Source: Sympetrum striolatum
Taxonomy: Eukaryota > Arthropoda > Insecta > Odonata > Libellulidae
Length of the DNA stretch: 64,000 bases
Reading direction: 5' to 3'
NCBI GenBank assembly: GCA_947579665.1
Contig: OX388345.1
Coordinates: 68,811,454 to 68,875,453 of the forward strand
Each line of letters starts with the position of its first letter. The first letter of the stretch is position 1. Made by a program: the position numbers and the translations under genes. This document shows positions 24,906 through 38,553 of this stretch, piece by piece. Below the pieces are notes generated by a model. It did no database searches. It had not been told where the DNA came from and saw nothing but the letters and a program-made list of their open reading frames with translations.

Positions 24906-27900
24906 ATTAACCGCGATAAACAAGGGCCGTCTGTAGTAGTTCCCAAAAATCTACTGTAATTGTATTGAATGTTCTTGCAGGTATGTAAAATATTTTATTT
25001 TCCTGAAATTCGTTTGAGGGTAAGTCCTTATGTAGAAGATATTCAAGTATTTCTATCGATCAAGGGAAAATGGTTGGTAGACTCGATGATATGCTGAACA
25101 TGGAAGGAAAAGCAGGACCTTAAATGAAGAAACGAAGAGGATGGTAAAGAAATAGGTGAGGAGATATTAAGATATTAAATGTTAAAATATTTGGCCATTC
25201 TTGCTGAAACCTGGCATAATTGAATAGAAAATTCTACTTAGTTTTCTACAGAGGATTTCTAATGGTGAAATATTTTAGAGATTGCTAAAAATCTTGAACG
25301 GAGATATAGATAGGTATTGTGTTTTCATTTGATTCCCTTATAAAGTCAATGGCGCTTCAAATAATCCTTCAGAGCTCAATATTTCGGCGATTCTCCCAAT
25401 TTTTCGTTGTATTCAAGAACCATCCATACAGTACTTTGTAGAAGAGTTCTACATGAATTTACATCTGAGGACAGAAGCATCCTGTTCTCATAGGATCTAG
25501 CAGCCACTAAATTGGCCACCAAGATCCTTGCATATTACCTCAATTAACATCACTGTCTCATTTTTTATTTATTACAAAAGCATTAGATGTATGAATCCCT
25601 AGTACTCTGGAGAGAATCTAAAGCTGCACCTGCTAAAAAAGAACTCTTCTAATTAAAATGAATTTTTAAAGAGACGAGTCACGTTTTCCAACAGCCTTAT
25701 ATCATTCAAATGCAGGAAATGGTTTTCCAACACGCGAACCAGCACTGAACGCATCCCATCCTACATTACGACGGAGTATTGATTCCCAGAACCGATCACA
25801 CCATATTTTGCGTACGCCAAATTTTCCGCAAGCGAGACCGAAAAATTGCGAAGCGATTTCGCAAAAAAATAAAAAACAATTTGTATGGAGAGGATTCAAA
25901 TGACCACTTGGAGAAGAGGACGCCTAATATTTTTTTCCCTGACTCGTTGCCGTGTACGGCTCTGTAGCATGCCTAACGAAAGTTCCATTTTCGGGGGAGG
26001 CGAACAGCAGCCGTTGATCGATGACCTGTCTATTCAGAAATTCGGCTGCAGGGGGCTTATGAAAAACGATAACTTCTGGCGGGCATAAGAGAGGGAGAGA
26101 GCTTAAGGGTCGCCGACTGCCGGAGTGGCTTTTTTCCGAGGCGAGGGTAATGGTTTAGCGTTTTAAGGGTTGCGCCCGAGAGAAGGATGCGTGGACGGCG
26201 GAAAACGTGTTGGTTTAATGCGTACGCCGGGCGGATGTTACGTCAAATTTCACTCTACGGCGACGGACTATAAAGGAGATCAGGAGACAAGGGAATTGGA
26301 CGGAATCGATTCTTTAGACGTCAATTGGGATGAAAAATGGTGCATCTTTGAGATCTTCCGGGGCTATGGTCTTTCTAATTTGGCGGAGTTGGTTTCTCAT
26401 CGTTGCCATGGCGTCTCGTAAACAGCGTCGTTGCATCTTGCCGTGCAGTGAGGCTGTCAACGCGGTAGTGGAAGCTCAGAACGAACGAGCTCGATGCTCG
26501 TGAATCCAAGGATTCGTGATGTGGAAATGGGGCTTCCAAACCATTTGGATTCGTGATTCAGAAGTTATGGATGGCTATCCATTGTAAGTACTATTTAAGG
26601 AATAATGTAAATATTAGCATCAGTAAAATTTTTTAATAACTGAAATATTTTTATTATCCTGTGGCTAGCCGTCAAGGAAAAAAACTCAAATTTACGTACT
26701 GCAAACATACACATACTTTGTGTCAGTGGAACATAATTAACAACGTTTGTATGTTACGCCTAAAGAAAAATCAAACTAACAAGCGTCAGTAAAATTAAAT
26801 ACGAAATATCCAAAGATGCACTTAACATATACTTTTAACTTTAATTAAACGGTTTTCTTAGATTAGTAGACGTGGGATTATAAAGATCAATAGCATATAT
26901 CGTGAAAGATCTTTTTGTTCTCTGTGTTTGTTTTACGTGACGGATAGTAAAATGGGGCAATCAAACGTCCTTGTATTTTGGATGGTAGCCAAGTAATAGT
27001 CAAAATTTAAAGTCTTCTGACAAATAGGAAGGCAAATAAATGAATACTTCATGTAAATACTGATTAAACACATGGAAATGGTTACTACGTATTACTTCCC
27101 CTATGAGATATGCATCATAAACAAATGAGATACTTTAATACAATATTACGACGAGGATCACTTTTCACCCTCTAAAGCGTACCTACTATATGACCCAAAC
27201 AGGGTTAACACAAGGGTTGGGAGTCACTGATATGATAAGAAATGTGCCTATTTGTTTTAAAAGTTGAGAAGTACTTTACATTAAGTAATTTCAATAGATA
27301 ACTATGAAAAACCATGCTGAGAAAAATTTCAAGCAAATTATTCCTGCGTAGTTCTAGTATAAAACTGCTTTCAAATTGGAATAAATATGTATGCTACTTA
27401 ATAAAAACGCATAACTTTTAACTGTCATTTTCTCGCATAGTTCAGTAGCAGGGAAATGTCCTAAAACAGTGGAAACAAAATATTGACAGAGTGATTGAGT
27501 GGTAAGAGCATATGAATGCAAGGCAAATGGCATCAGAGTAAAAATAAATAAACACACAGCAGAGAGGAGCAAGTTTCCTTCTGGGAAAACACGGGAAGAT
27601 AGATAGTGTCACTACTATGATGAAAGAGTACGGTTGGGAAAAACAGAATCAAGACGTAAAGCAAAAAAGTTATGTAGTATACGTATACGAAAGTATCACA
27701 GAGTAGCCTTCGAAAGAATTGAAAAACAACTTCAAGATTTTGAAATAAACGGGAAAAACTATAATAAAAGAAATTTTAATTCTATTCAAATTTAGATATA
27801 TACTCCAGAGGCGTATGACAGGCGGTTCATTCCATTTTCCACTCCTAAAAAAAGAACTGATATTCATTTCTGAATCGAGGGACAACAAAATTCAACAAAT

Positions 27901-28736
27901 AACCAGAAAAGAATATAATTTTGTCCTAATTCTCAACCATCGTATTCATAACGGTACACCACGACCAAAACAAGTCTCTCTCTTCAACTGTCCTTCTTTA
28001 GGAAATTGTCTATATTTCAAAGCAGCATTATAACTAATTTTATGATTTCTTATGATTATTCATTAATGATAAATAGGTATACATAAGGCACTGATTATTG
28101 CAGTGAAACATGTGCATTACATCTGAAGAAAATTAGAAGATATTAGGGAAAGATTTTTTGTGCTCATCCTGTTATGCTATTACAAACTTAGCGGTGAGTA
28201 AGTAAAAGATTACACTGAATGTTCTAAGACTAGATAAATCGAGGATTAGGTGCGGCAAAAATCAGAGGAAATAGAGCGGTGAACTTCAAGAAAAGCTTCG
28301 TGGTCAATTTGAATGGGATGTATATTGTTGGCTTGGGTTTATGTAAAGGATGGACGTGAGGGAAGCCAGATCCTCACTCTTTTATTCCTCATTATGCCTC
28401 ATTCCCTCTTAATAGACCTCGGTAACTTTTACTAAAGGGGGTGAGGTACCAATTTTCAGGTTGAATATTTTATAGACAAAAGTATAAATGTAAGAATATA
28501 GGCTAAGATTCTGTATGAGAAAAGTTTGAAAGATAAAGGAGGATCGGAAAAAAGCCGGTTGAGTGTGGTTAATATACTCCTGCAGGAGAAAAGAGAGGTA
28601 GGAAGTTTAAGGAAATGAAAGAGATTCCATGAAAAAAGGGTATGGATTTTATTCAAGGATAGGAACATACGGAGTACTTTAGCGAATAAAGAGGTAGATA
28701 ACACGCTTTACCTGAAAGGGAATGGCTGATCTATAT
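24906..28736. other. No gene recognised; GC-richer island at about 25940-26480
   Basis: The island has several short overlapping frames and CpG-rich patches. GGATTCGTGAT occurs twice near 26510-26560. No domain was recognised, and the remaining DNA is AT-rich. Confidence 0.4.
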
Positions 28737-28737
28737 G

Positions 28738-28960
28738 TAATGATAATAATAATAATAGGTCTTTATTTGGGCGATATGAAGACTAAATTACTCTTCAATC
28801 TAACCCATTACAATACATTTTACAGCAATCAATTTAAAGCGATAGTATGAGAAAAATGGGAACAAGTGTGGAGAGATTCTCATGGAAAAGTTTTTGGTTG
28901 TATGATTTGAAATAGGCAAAGAAAGCACGTTCAAGGAGCCATGAAAAACTTAACTCACAA
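28738..28960 (-). mobile_element. LINE-like 3' end with AATAAA signal and (ATT)n tail, copy 1
   Basis: The minus strand ends ATATCGCCCAAATAAAGACC followed by about four ATT triplets. A matching sequence lies at 47995-48240 on the same strand. They share the terminal 60 bp, an internal AGTATGAGAAA...GTGG block (+ strand) and a similar downstream block. No coding part is left. Confidence 0.55.
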
Positions 28961-31900
28961 CCCACTTTCATTCATTTTGGTTATTAGTCCATTTCGGTAA
29001 TGCAATTTCATCCGGGAAAAGCTCCATTATTAATTTAAATGCCTCCCGAAAAATCATTTCAAAATCCCTCGGCAGAATAATCTCGTTAACAAAGCAGTTT
29101 ATTCGAGCTTATATCGAATAATCACCCTAATTTATTTCTTACTTTATCTCCCTCCCTCGTCAAAGCGGAAGAATGACACTCTTCTTTGTCGAAGATCCTC
29201 GCGGGGGGTTCGGGAGGAAGCGGTTACGAAGCGGGGGAAGATACAACGTCATTGGGGGACTAAATGATTAGGCAGATCCGGGGGAAGGAGAACTAGCATT
29301 AAGAAAATGGAAAAGTGCGTTTGGGGGAGGGGGTTTCCCTTGGGAGGATGTTGGGTGATGCAGACGCATCGAATGGAACTCCCTTTTCATTAGAAGCTCG
29401 CACCTGAACTCTTCCCAGTTAAGAATACACTCTCTTCTTCTATTCTGCCCAAGGACACTTCCGTACATTTTTTCCCTCTCCAAAAGTGGTCGTTATCCTT
29501 GCTTAACGTTTCTCAGGTATTTTTTAATCCCACATAAAAATACTATTCTTTTTTTTTCAATTATTATCTGCGTAGTTTTAGGTACTCACATCATACTATA
29601 TAGAATTTTCCAATGAAAGAACAGAATTTTGAGAAGCAAATTTTCCAGCTTATAAGACCCGGTACTTTCTCATAAAAATACCTGCCCTGGGGGAGGGAAA
29701 GAGGGAGCTGTTTGGCTTCATCTCCCCCAGGATAAATAAAATCCAAGTCAAGTCATGTCATGTATAATCAACCAGAATCTGATACATGTGATTTTAAGAT
29801 GTGTACTTTTATTTAATGCAATCCGCCCAAAAAATCAATGTAATCAATTTAAATGCAACCAAGGGAAAAATGGGTATAATCGTGTGCGTTAATCATTTTC
29901 CTTTTCAATTTGTTTAACTTGGGTCGAATTTTTACATTATCATTTTCACATAATACAAGGATGATTTGGACATAAAAAGAATATCCTTCTTGTTCGTAAT
30001 TGATGTATTGTGTAACTTACTGCCTTAGAGTTTTAGGGAGTTTTAGAAGGATTTTTACAACTGGGGTGGAAAATATACTTTCTCACCTATCCCGCAATTT
30101 TCAACGTCGATTTATCTATTGTATACATTTTTGGGGTATTGATTAGCATATTTACACAGCTGCTAACTGGGCTAGGATCCAAACTGCAATCTCATGAAGG
30201 TATAAATTGAATACAGCAAAAAAATCCAATTGTAAAACATTTTCAACAGCAAGAAAATAATCTATTCGTTATAAATATAAAAGATAAAATTTCATGTAGA
30301 ACTCATACGCTTTGGATACAAATATTTGCCGGTTAACCGCCACTGAATCGGTCAGCTATCTCGCTACAAACGCCTTAATGTTTGGATCCACTAGTATAAT
30401 AATCTTAGATCTTAAGAACTATTTGCACTCTTATGACAAATGCTCCTTTTTAAAGCAATCTGACAATGATAATCGTAATATAAATGGCGAATTCTATTAA
30501 CTTTTATTTGGACTTTCCCCGCATTACATATTCCTTCTTTTCCAACTTCCTCTTCCCCCTCGTAATCCTAATTTGCTTTCTTTCGTGGTTTTGACATCAT
30601 GCTTGTTTGACCTATCAGCTACAAACCTCCATAAATAATCCCCCTGATTTCAAACCAATTACTAAAGAGATTTCCCTGGTATCCGTCATTCCCCGTCTAA
30701 TTCTAAGGTTCTTTCCGCATGATTCTGTTATTGCACGTTATCTCATCCGACCCCTGTTTATCTCTCTTCCTGAAAATCACCTTCACCATACACCACTCTT
30801 CCGGATCTCTTCTGTTTCAAATTATAGCGATTTCCTAATTCGATAAATTTTCTGACTCAACCCTTCGAAAGTGGAAAAGGTTTCTCCCCTTTGACCGTCA
30901 CCCTGATTGGAGGGCATAGGATAATCGACAAGCCTCACATAATTTTAAAGGAATTATCCCGTCTTCAGCGATCCTTGGCATATTATTCTAGCATAATTTA
31001 AAATGATTGTTTCAAAGGGTTTTTATTAATAACAATTATTAAGTGGGATAGAGAGTAGTGATGATTAATTATTCTACGAAAACATAAAAATAAGGTATAC
31101 ATTTAATAATACATAAGCTCCATTGTATATGTGTGGAAGCCATTCAATTAGTCATTTCCTGTAAGAAAATTTTTGACTATTTCATTTCTACCACTAATAT
31201 TCGAAACTTAAGCTTCGTGTGCACGTATGATATACAAACAACAAAATTTTTGGCCCAACTCTTCAAGCAGAATTGGAATGAAATAAATCATTTGCCACCA
31301 CTTTAAAATTAGAATCGAAAATAGAAAATAAGAAACTAGAAAATTATTTCAGCGTCAAACTCATTCTTCGAGTTTTTATCGTACTGAATAAAACTCAATC
31401 GTTTCGCTGACGAAATACTGAATAATACTGAATTGCGAATTATTTATGATAAACGGATATTATTTGTTTTTTGATATCATTTCCTCGAAAAACGAGAGAT
31501 TATTTCCACGTACTTGCAAAATGTACGTTGCCACCTGGCCAGAAGGTCAACTTGCAATGAAATCTTAAATAAATAAATAAATTTAATACTCACCAATTGC
31601 AATAAAAATAACTTAAGTACTATTTCAGAATTTTCACTGAACTTCTAGCAGCATATGGTCCCATAGATACATGTGTTTTATAATTTGGTAGGTGTATGGG
31701 CCTTCATTTTCCCTATTAAATTCTATTTCTTTCGTTCCGTGATAATTTGTTATATTACCAAAGAATATCAGTATCCAAACTCCAAATTTATATATTGTGC
31801 ATACCATAGGTATATGAAATTTAACCCTAAAGATGCTTTCATTGAAAGCGAAATGCGGATTGAGCGATTCTACAGCTCTTGATAGTTTTGGTGCAATTCC

Positions 31901-31989
31901 ACTTACAATAATCTACATAATAATTGTTCTTACTCATTATACCATACTTAACTATTTAAAGATCTCTGTATATGATTAGAATGCTTATT
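28961..31989. other. No gene recognised; GC-richer island at about 29150-29480
   Basis: The island is G/A-rich. Near 31530-31585, CTGGCCAGAAGGTCAACTTG followed by (AAAT)n resembles a retroelement 3' end, but no family was identified. Confidence 0.35.
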
Positions 31990-32640
31990 TGGGAATCCCT
32001 ATACCTATACCTCATCAAGCGCTTCTCTTCTCCCACGCTCATACACTTGTTCTTCCCACCTCTTACGACACAATCCCTCTTTCGCCCACTTTCACCCTCC
32101 ATTCTTCCTCCAATGAGCTCATCCTAATCCCCCACGAAAAACCACCAACCAACTCCTCCAAAGAACCACCCCCGTATCTCTTATGACTAATCTCCCTCCT
32201 TATTCGGCGGCTATTTTTCCCTCGGCGAGAAAGAGGAAGCTTCATCCATCCATCACCGGGAGGAAATCATTAGAGGGGGGAAGAAGGATGGGAGGGAAAG
32301 AGAAGGAATAATTAGGTCAATGGAAAGACCTGAGGACCAGGTTCGTGCGCCTACCAATTACGCAGAGTGGAGGAGGAAGAGAAAAAAAGGGGAGGATGTG
32401 CAAGTGTTGTGTGTTGTTAGGAGGGGCTAAAACCGTAGGTGTTTCGCGGGAGGAGTAATGGTCGGGGTTCCTTATCAGAGGGCCCCTTTTCGACCTTATT
32501 TATCGCCCCTGCCGTTACTCACAACCCTATCTTATAATCCGCATTACGCCGTATTGCCAAAGTAATTCATTCTGTTTGTGGCGGTAGACAAAGAGGTTGA
32601 GTTGAGGTGAGAACAGGATTCAGATGCGCCCTCAGGTAGA
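31990..32640. other. GC-richer island, pyrimidine-rich then purine-rich
   Basis: About 31990-32180 is C/T-rich on the + strand; 32230-32480 is G/A-rich. Frames are open on both strands, with no domain. Confidence 0.4.
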
Positions 32641-32696
32641 GATTGCCGCTCTATTAATCGTCCGCTTTTTCTCTCTCGTTATATTCGTATTTGAAC

Positions 32697-33220
32697 TTTT
32701 CATTCATTGTTGAGATCTGTGGAGAGTTTGCCACGTTGATTGTTGACTCGAGTCATGTGTGGACGTTTTTAGCCCCATTCATTGTTGAGCTCTTAGGAAA
32801 GCTTATTTGCTTGATTGTTGACTCGAGCCTTGCATGAACGTTTTAAACGTACTCATTGTTGAAATCTGTGGAAAGGTTTTTAAGCCTATTGTTGACTCGA
32901 GTCGTGTATGAACACTTCAACTCCTATTCATTGCTGAGATCTGAGGAAATCTTACCGCGTTGATTGTTGACTCGAGTTAAGTATTAATGTTTCCGGCGTC
33001 ATTCGTTGTTAAGATCTGTAGAGATTTTGCTAAGTCAATCGTTGACTTGACTTCTTTATGAAAGTGTTAGGCGTAATTCATTTTTGAGATCGGAGGAGAG
33101 TTTGCTAAGACAATAGTTAACTCGGCTTATTCATGGAATTGTTATAATTCATTCATTCATTGTTAGAATTTTTTGGATGCTTATTGAGGTGATCGTTGAC
33201 TCGACTTACATATGAAGTCC
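32697..33220 (+). repeat. Diverged 75-bp minisatellite, seven units
   Basis: The core GTTGACT (or a one-base variant) occurs at about 32742, 32817, 32891, 32966, 33041, 33115 and 33195, giving spacing of 74-75 bp (80 for the last). Each unit has TTCATTGTTGAGATCTGTGG, then a middle part, then GATTGTTGACTCGAGTCA and TATGAACG. The best cores are palindromic (TGACTCGAGTCA). Divergence increases toward the 3' end. Confidence 0.9.
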
Positions 33221-36200
33221 CAGTGGAAATTGTTGTTACAAAATTCAACCACTGTTGCAACAATTAGTCTTCGTTCGTTATTGCACGACCTTGAATACAA
33301 TATTCGCGTTTTGTAAAAAAATGTTGTTATATCTATCGTAAAAAGGAAGACCCCAATTGAATTTGATATTGATGAACGAATACAACCAGTCTATGAGCCT
33401 GGGATCCTGTAGCCTACTTTGCCGCGGCGGGAAATGATGAACACTTAAGATAGTTAATACGTGACGAATCATCCGATAATTTTATTAACTAAAAAATGAG
33501 TGTAGATGTGTTTACCAATTGAGTCTTAAAAATAGAGATAGATAATTCATCCCGTCTATACAGTTATCTTTTTCTACGAATTTTCCAAATTTTCGGCGTC
33601 AACCGTACAAAGACTGCTGCCATTTAGAATAGTTTTTTTAGCAAGCTATTTTCATTGTCGACTCAATCGTTGACTATCGATTAATATATATATATAGTAA
33701 TAATGTTCATCATCGTTACCGAATAGGGAATCAATAGTAAAAATAATTCCCTAAGCGTAATTTCGCTTTGTCAGCTGCCACATTGTTGGTAGATATCACA
33801 AATATTTCACTAATTTAAACTTAATTAACACCACTTAACTGCTGTTCATAGTAACAGCCATGCATTTCCACTACTTGAGGCCATCATTCACTATAAAATG
33901 AATAAATAACCTATGAGCTGCATTATTTGTTGGAACATTCCTTTGCATTGCTCTTAAGTCCAGAGGTGAATCAATTTTGTTATTCTTGAAAACATTCTTT
34001 AACTTATTATATTTACTCCATAAAATGAAAACGAATATTTTACTCCGCCGATAGAATAATGACACTTCTTTGATGATTTACCCGCTAAGATGATAGTTTT
34101 CCTTATATTCTGAAACCAGCCTTGAGTGCATGAGAAACATCATCGATGAATTTGACATCAAAATACGTATAGGCACCTGTGTAAGTATGGAATGTCGACT
34201 TCTATTGGAAATGTCACAGTGCTAAACGTCACCGCTGTAAAAGATCGGTGTAGTGAACTTTTGAATGAATTTTTTCCTGTCAATGTCGATGCATTGGCAT
34301 TTCCAGTCAAACAGAGCAAGATGGAAGTTCGCATGCCTTCTAGGCATATATATACTTCGCCTCACGTTCAAGTATTTTTATTTAAATTAATAAAAGCTTC
34401 CTAAACGCAAAACGAGAGAGTAAGTATTGTTAACTATGTACACATCATGATAATCCCGGACGATTTAGTGAATATAGAGGGAAAAAAATTACGTTTACTG
34501 CACCACGAATAAGTGTATTATCTTTTTTGTGGCTCAGTAAACGTTTTTCTTATGGTTTTTTCATTAATAACTACCACAAAGTTACACCTGATTCTGTTTC
34601 CAATATAAAGGATATTGGAAGTTCTATCTCGATCATTCACTGGCACTCCACTATGTAGTATGTAAACAATTTAGCTTGATTTACACTTCAGCGATAAGAC
34701 CGTTAGAAAATTTGCTAAAAAATCCAGGACGCAGCTGATAATCGGGGAGTAATGAAGAACTTCCAAAGAACTCTTAAAGAAGAAAATACTTATTGAACCG
34801 AATTATGATTCCGTACAGCATTTTTCTATGTCTAGATAAAACATCCTACAGTAAAAAGAAGCGCTACTTTTATTCAGTATTGTTCTAAGTGTGCTTAGTA
34901 GTGTGTTTAAACCCTAAAATAATAAGAAACAGTATTGTCGTGAAGTACTGTTGTTAGTCTAATTATGAAAACCTTAGAATCATAAGGAGCGATATTGCTA
35001 TGCAACATTGTTATAAGCTTTTTATAATAGAAACTCTCAACAAGCTTAAACTCGCAACAATCAGGTGTATAAACAGATTGTTGTGGACGGCAATAATGAA
35101 TAAATACTAAAAACCTTTTGAGCGCCCTATGTACAAGCAATATCAAACGAGATAAGATAAAAAATCCATGGGAAAACGTCACGTGTGCAATGGGGAAAAG
35201 GTGATAAACTCGGCGGTGGCGAGTTGAAACAACGAGCCCAAGAGGGGTGAAAACGCAATGATTTGCGTGGAGGAAGGTAAATAATCAAGGTGGCAGGCGA
35301 AAGGGTTGCTATGATTGCGGTTATGAAATGAACTCCTTCTGGTTTCCTATGCCGTGCGAGGCTGAGGTTTTATCATTATGCGGATTGGGGTTTGCTGGGT
35401 TGAGTTACGTGGCATAAGTATAGGTGAGATACGGTCGAGGATGAGTAGCGCATGGGAAAGCCGTCAGGGTCAGAAGAAAATGCAACGTGCACGAGATGGG
35501 TCATTAGAATGAACGGAAGAGCGGTTTATCGTGTCTTCTTTAAAAGCAGAGTTGGTGCGATACCGCACGGATATTTTTGTTTATTCGAGAGGGTAAATCT
35601 CTAACCTGTCGTATTCCTACTGTTCTGTTCCCGCTCTTCTTGTAGTTTTGGTTATATATACTCTGAATTGATTGTCTCAAGAAGTCAGGAAAGGTATCAT
35701 AATAAAGAAAATTCTAATATTACTATATCTTACACTCAATGTTCTTTTGCTTCGAAATGGATATAATCTTGATAAAGTGTTGTTTCATGTCATATTTTGC
35801 TTATGATATTAAAAATAGAAACCTCGGCTGCTGAAGGCATTTTTTTAAGCCTAATTCAGTGAATTCAATATTCAGTTAAGTTTTCCGTATCAACAATATG
35901 TTTGTTATTCGGATACATTTTTATCGGTTTATATTACTGAGTCAACGGAATGTTAAATTCAGTAAAATTGTAGTCTTTTTTATAAATTCCTTATACTCAA
36001 CTGTGACTGCAAACAAATCATGGAACATTTAAGGCATGAATATCCCGATCAAAAAGTTCAAGTACCCATTCCAAGTATATTATTAGTTTTTTCAATCATT
36101 GTCCACGAAACCCAATTGATGCTTTATATTCATAAAGTTAACATTAGAATGGGCCGTTTTTTAAGTTAGATCCTGAACAATTGCTAACTAAAATTTAAAC

Positions 36201-37597
36201 ACACATTTTTCAGCAAAAAAATCAAAATTGAAGAATAATCCATCTGCTTCACATCATCCATCTGCCTAGTTGGACATTTAATTTAATATACGATGAAATA
36301 TCGTATGAAATTGGGCAATTTTAAAATGCAAATAAAAAATTAATTACTGATAAAAATTAAAAAATTAATAAAAGTTGACCTTCATTTCCTTCACTATTAT
36401 TCCTTAAATTCCTTTCTGAACTTGAATGAGCATTCAGCCGTTGTAATAGATGGAATACACATAGAGAAAATACAAGATAAGAATCTTCAGTAGAAACGTC
36501 ACGGAAGACAAAAGAGCTATTTCGTGTCTCCTTAAGCTCACGGGACTATTCTTGAATAAGTCTATTCTGCGACTCCTCATTTTAACCTAAAATTCACTCC
36601 ACGTGATGAATATGACTCATCCGTTGCAGGCGTGATAGCTGCTGCAACTTCGCTTAACTCTTCCGGTTGAGTTAAAATAAACTGAAAAGTCACGAGGGAC
36701 GATTATACTTCCAGCACCAGTAGGAAAGTAAAAGGAGTTGAAACGTCCACCTGAGTTAGATCAAATCGAGTTTCACGAAAATAACAGAATGGCTAAAAGG
36801 AATCACTGTCACTCTTTTAGAAACAATTTTTCAATTCTGTCTCATTTATTTTAACAAATTATTTCAGAAAATTGAATACTCCGATGACTGCACTATTAGA
36901 TGCTGCTTTGCAACAATGAAAACGTCGCTTCAACAGTCGCAGTAAAACCTAATTAGCACTGTAATGTAAATAAGCTGATGCAACTCATCATTCACTTGGT
37001 GACTACGTAACTAATTCATAAACATTTGCAGCCGTAATGACTACAATTGAAATCTTCTGGTAAAAGATACAATCGGTTAAAAGATGCTGCGGTAATCTGG
37101 GGCTTATTTGATTAAATTTAATAAATACTGCGTCAACGGATTATAATATATCATACTTGTATTTAGCTTTAACATGTGATGTCTAAAAGTAACTATTATA
37201 CTATCCTCTATAAAATGATCTCGAAAATTCTTCAAAATCAAAAAGGAAAAGAAAAGAAATTTAAAGGGGAATTAAATATTTTAAAGAGTAAATGGGGTAT
37301 CTAAAAAGCAAAGAGAACTCCTTCAAACTCAAGAAAATGCCTGTAGTGAAAATTGAAAAACTTTCATGCTGACAGAATTTGAAGAGCCCATGGTCCGATC
37401 CAAACATTTATAGCTGTCAAACTGACCTGGATTATTTGAGAAACTCCTTTTCTTGAGATGGATATGAGAGGAGGCACAATTTCATCTGCTTCTGCATCTG
37501 TCTGCTGTAACTGAAAATAAATTAATCGGAGTTAATGAAGAATGTTAGATTAGGAAGAATACCTATTTATTATGAAAATAAATTGCAGTTAAAAGTA
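33221..37597. other. No gene recognised; short duplication near 34920-35040 and GC-richer island at about 35190-35560
   Basis: A segment of about 65 bp (ATTGTCGTGAAGTACTGTTG... and ATTGCTATGCAACATTGTTA...) is duplicated with divergence. The island is purine-rich. A 70-codon frame at 34192-34404 (+) shows no known motif. Confidence 0.4.
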
Positions 37598-38553
37598 CGA
37601 GGCTTGTCCAGAAAGTAAGTGTACTGAATTTTTTAAGGTTACAAAATGTGTATTTGAACAAAAAATTACCTGGTTACATTAGTACATATGTAAGCTATTA
37701 TTCGACACAGTCAACATTCCTCTCAATGCAGATGGTGAACTGGTGAATTTTTTGATGCCTTCCTCGAAGTAGTTTCCCGCCAAACCCTTCGTCTACTTCT
37801 CCACCTCCCCCTTCACCTCATCGTTGGTTGATAATCTTTTTCCACCCATGTGCAGCTTCAGGGAGGTAAAAAGATAGTAATCTGAAGGTGCTAGGTCAGG
37901 GGAATAAGCGGAATGGTTCAGGACATCCCATTTAAACGAGGCGAGCAGTTCCTTCGCCCGGCCCCGGCCTCCACTCGATTCAACTTGTGTTGGTTTGTCA
38001 GCTGTTTTGGGACCCACCTTGCAGACAGTTTCCGATATCCGAGGGTTTGTGTGATGGTTTTGTGTAGCAGAGATCTGGAGATTTGTGGAAACATCGCAGA
38101 AAGTTCATCCACAGTCAATTTGTGATTGTCACGGAGCGCATTTTCGATTTTTTCCACAATTTCGTCAGTCACAATTGAAGATCCTCCGCTCCTCTGATCA
38201 TCATGCACAGACGTACGACCGTTTTTAAACTCGCGACACCACTTGAACACACTAGTACGATTCATAGCTTTATCACCATATGCAGTTTTTACCTCATTAT
38301 AAACCTCAAACGGAGTTTTTCCCTTCCAAACAAGGTAACGTTTGACTCCGCGTATTTCGCACTTTGCGGGAGATTGGGTTGACATTTTTCACGAAACTCA
38401 TTGTCACGTCGACAGTTCTCAACGTACTGACATTGAACCAGTCTTGTTGTTTAGGGGAGGAATCAGGCTACAAGGCAAAGTAGCCAACATGTCAAATAAA
38501 AAATCTCTCCGGCCGTGAGAGCCTCAGTACACTTACTTTCTGGACATCCCTCG
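37598..38553 (-). mobile_element. Internally deleted mariner-family DNA transposon with intact terminal repeats
   Basis: The element is 956 bp and flanked by TA dinucleotides (37596-37597 and 38554-38555), the usual mariner target duplication. Both ends read CGAGG, two variable bases, then GTCCAGAAAGTAAGTGTAC and TGA, in inverted orientation, with only two differences. Autonomous mariners are usually about 1.3 kb, so some 0.3-0.4 kb of the transposase core is missing. The ends look good enough to be recognised in trans. Confidence 0.92.
37793..38385 (-). pseudogene. Mariner transposase remnant lacking the first catalytic residues
   Basis: The N-terminal frame (38385 to 37918) starts MSTQSPAKCEIRGVKRYLVW and holds the paired helix-turn-helix DNA-binding region, including FKWCREFKNGRTSVHDDQRS and the second motif up to GYRKLSARWVPKQLT. 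After NRVEA the reading jumps, with a frame change, to a C-terminal frame (38017 to 37793) with WDVLNHSAYSPDLAPSDYYLF, which contains the last catalytic Asp block. The DxD34D region with the first two catalytic residues (including HDNARPH) is missing. The element cannot encode an active enzyme. Confidence 0.92.

Noticed and set aside
32697..33220. CRISPR-like regular repeat
   Set aside because: Whole 75-bp units repeat with no unique spacers, and the context is a eukaryotic intron; it is a minisatellite.
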